Positions 63,650-64,000 of a DNA stretch of 64,000 bases are shown piece after piece. The DNA lies in NCBI RefSeq assembly GCF_001678905.1, contig NZ_CP012117.1, positions 868,001 through 932,000 on the forward strand, given 5' to 3'. The notes below the pieces were generated by a model. That model was not told where the DNA came from, searched no databases, and saw nothing but the letters and a program-made list of their open reading frames with translations. A program made the position numbers and the translations under genes. Position 1 is the first letter of the stretch. Every line of letters begins with the position of its first letter. The stretch is from Dermabacter vaginalis (GTDB taxonomy: Bacteria > Actinomycetota > Actinomycetes > Actinomycetales > Dermabacteraceae).

Positions 63650-63682
63650 GAGAGGGTCCCCGCTTTGCGCAGGGGCCCTCTC
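63650..63682 (+). terminator. Terminator-like hairpin after the BCCT gene
   Basis: GAGAGGG-T-CCCC pairs with GGGG-CCCTCTC with one bulged T, 20 nt after the stop codon. No T-run follows. Confidence 0.6.
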
Positions 63683-63705
63683 AAGGTGATTAGCATGGAG
63701 CCGTC

Positions 63706-64000
63706 ATGACGAAAGCGACCACGAACACCGCGCCTCAGGCACCGCGCTCGAACTCCACGATTTCGACCGTCGCGGCCATCCTTCGATGCTTTACCGTCGA
63801 TGAGCCTGAATGCGGCGTCACCGAAATTTCAGAAGCCGTCGGACTCCATAAGTCGAGCGTGTCCCGCACACTCCGCACGCTTGAGGCCGAGCGGATGGTC
63901 TCCCAGAATCCCGAGACGAAACGGTACCGGCTCAGCTGGGGGCTCTTGTCGATCGTCGGCCCTCTTCTTTCGCACCTCGACCTGCGCTCGCTCGCGTATC
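63706..64000 (+). CDS. IclR-family transcriptional regulator, 3' truncated
   Basis: The first 98 residues of a regulator cut by the window end. The winged helix-turn-helix reads STISTVAAILRCFTVDEPEC (about 16-35), VTEISEAVGLHKSSVSRTLR (about 37-56) and TLEAERMVSQNPETKRYRLS, the standard IclR N-terminal domain. GGAG lies 5 nt before the ATG. It follows the creatinine unit in the same direction and is its likely regulator; the ligand-binding domain is outside the window. Confidence 0.9.
   Translation, partial: MTKATTNTAPQAPRSNSTISTVAAILRCFTVDEPECGVTEISEAVGLHKSSVSRTLRTLEAERMVSQNPETKRYRLSWGLLSIVGPLLSHLDLRSLAY

Overview
The window is GC-rich, gene-dense chromosomal DNA from an actinobacterium. 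Actinobacterial signs are dnaK-grpE-dnaJ-hspR with a HAIR operator, GTG/TTG starts, ATGA/TGATG coupled operons and probable leaderless transcripts. Together with creatinine use, selenocysteine-dependent formate oxidation and a muramic-acid salvage operon, the content fits a host-associated Micrococcales lineage (Dermabacteraceae-like is my guess, not a demonstrated assignment). I see no rRNA, CRISPR array, insertion sequence or phage gene. The only tRNA gene is tRNA-Sec.

Layout. (1) 1-10.6 kb: a formate dehydrogenase operon (alpha subunit cut by the window edge, FeS subunit, NrfD-type membrane subunit), a GH20 hexosaminidase, then selD (-), tRNA-Sec, selA and selB. The complete selenocysteine pathway sits next to a probable client enzyme. 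(2) 10.6-21 kb: a GlcNAc/glucose-type PTS permease, a DUF402 protein, a heterodimeric ABC exporter with very asymmetric ATPase sites, then a forward block of a DsbA-like protein, rpiB, a Nei-type glycosylase, an ElaA-type acetyltransferase and an isoaspartyl peptidase. (3) 21-31.8 kb: an eight-gene reverse operon for peptidoglycan-sugar salvage (binding protein, two permeases, NagZ, AnmK, MurQ, MurR, DigH-like glycosidase) with a divergent amino-sugar kinase. An RpiR-type operator lies between them. (4) 31.8-35.8 kb: a TPP riboswitch controlling two YkoE-like S components, a fused A-A'-T ECF energizing protein and a small ankyrin protein. (5) 35.8-45 kb: an M13 peptidase, a YeiH-family permease, two unrecognised membrane proteins, an ADP-ribosylglycohydrolase and a MacB/LolCDE-like ABC system.

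(6) 45.1-48.9 kb: a MetB/MetC-family PLP enzyme with a polar amino-acid ABC importer, probably for sulfur amino acids. (7) 48.9-53.9 kb: ogt and the dnaK-grpE-dnaJ-hspR operon. (8) 53.9-57 kb: two GT4 glycosyltransferases flanking a TVP38-family membrane protein. (9) 57-59.4 kb: an ATP-grasp ligase resembling the D-aspartate ligase of peptidoglycan cross-bridges, coupled to an aspartate/glutamate racemase. (10) 59.6-64 kb: creatinase, creatininase, a BCCT transporter and the start of an IclR regulator, which together read as a creatinine/creatine utilisation unit.

The most interesting systems are the ABC-fed muropeptide-sugar salvage operon, the ligase/racemase pair, the exporter half with no Walker A motif, and the creatinine unit. 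All functional statements are read from sequence and remembered family features; no search was run.
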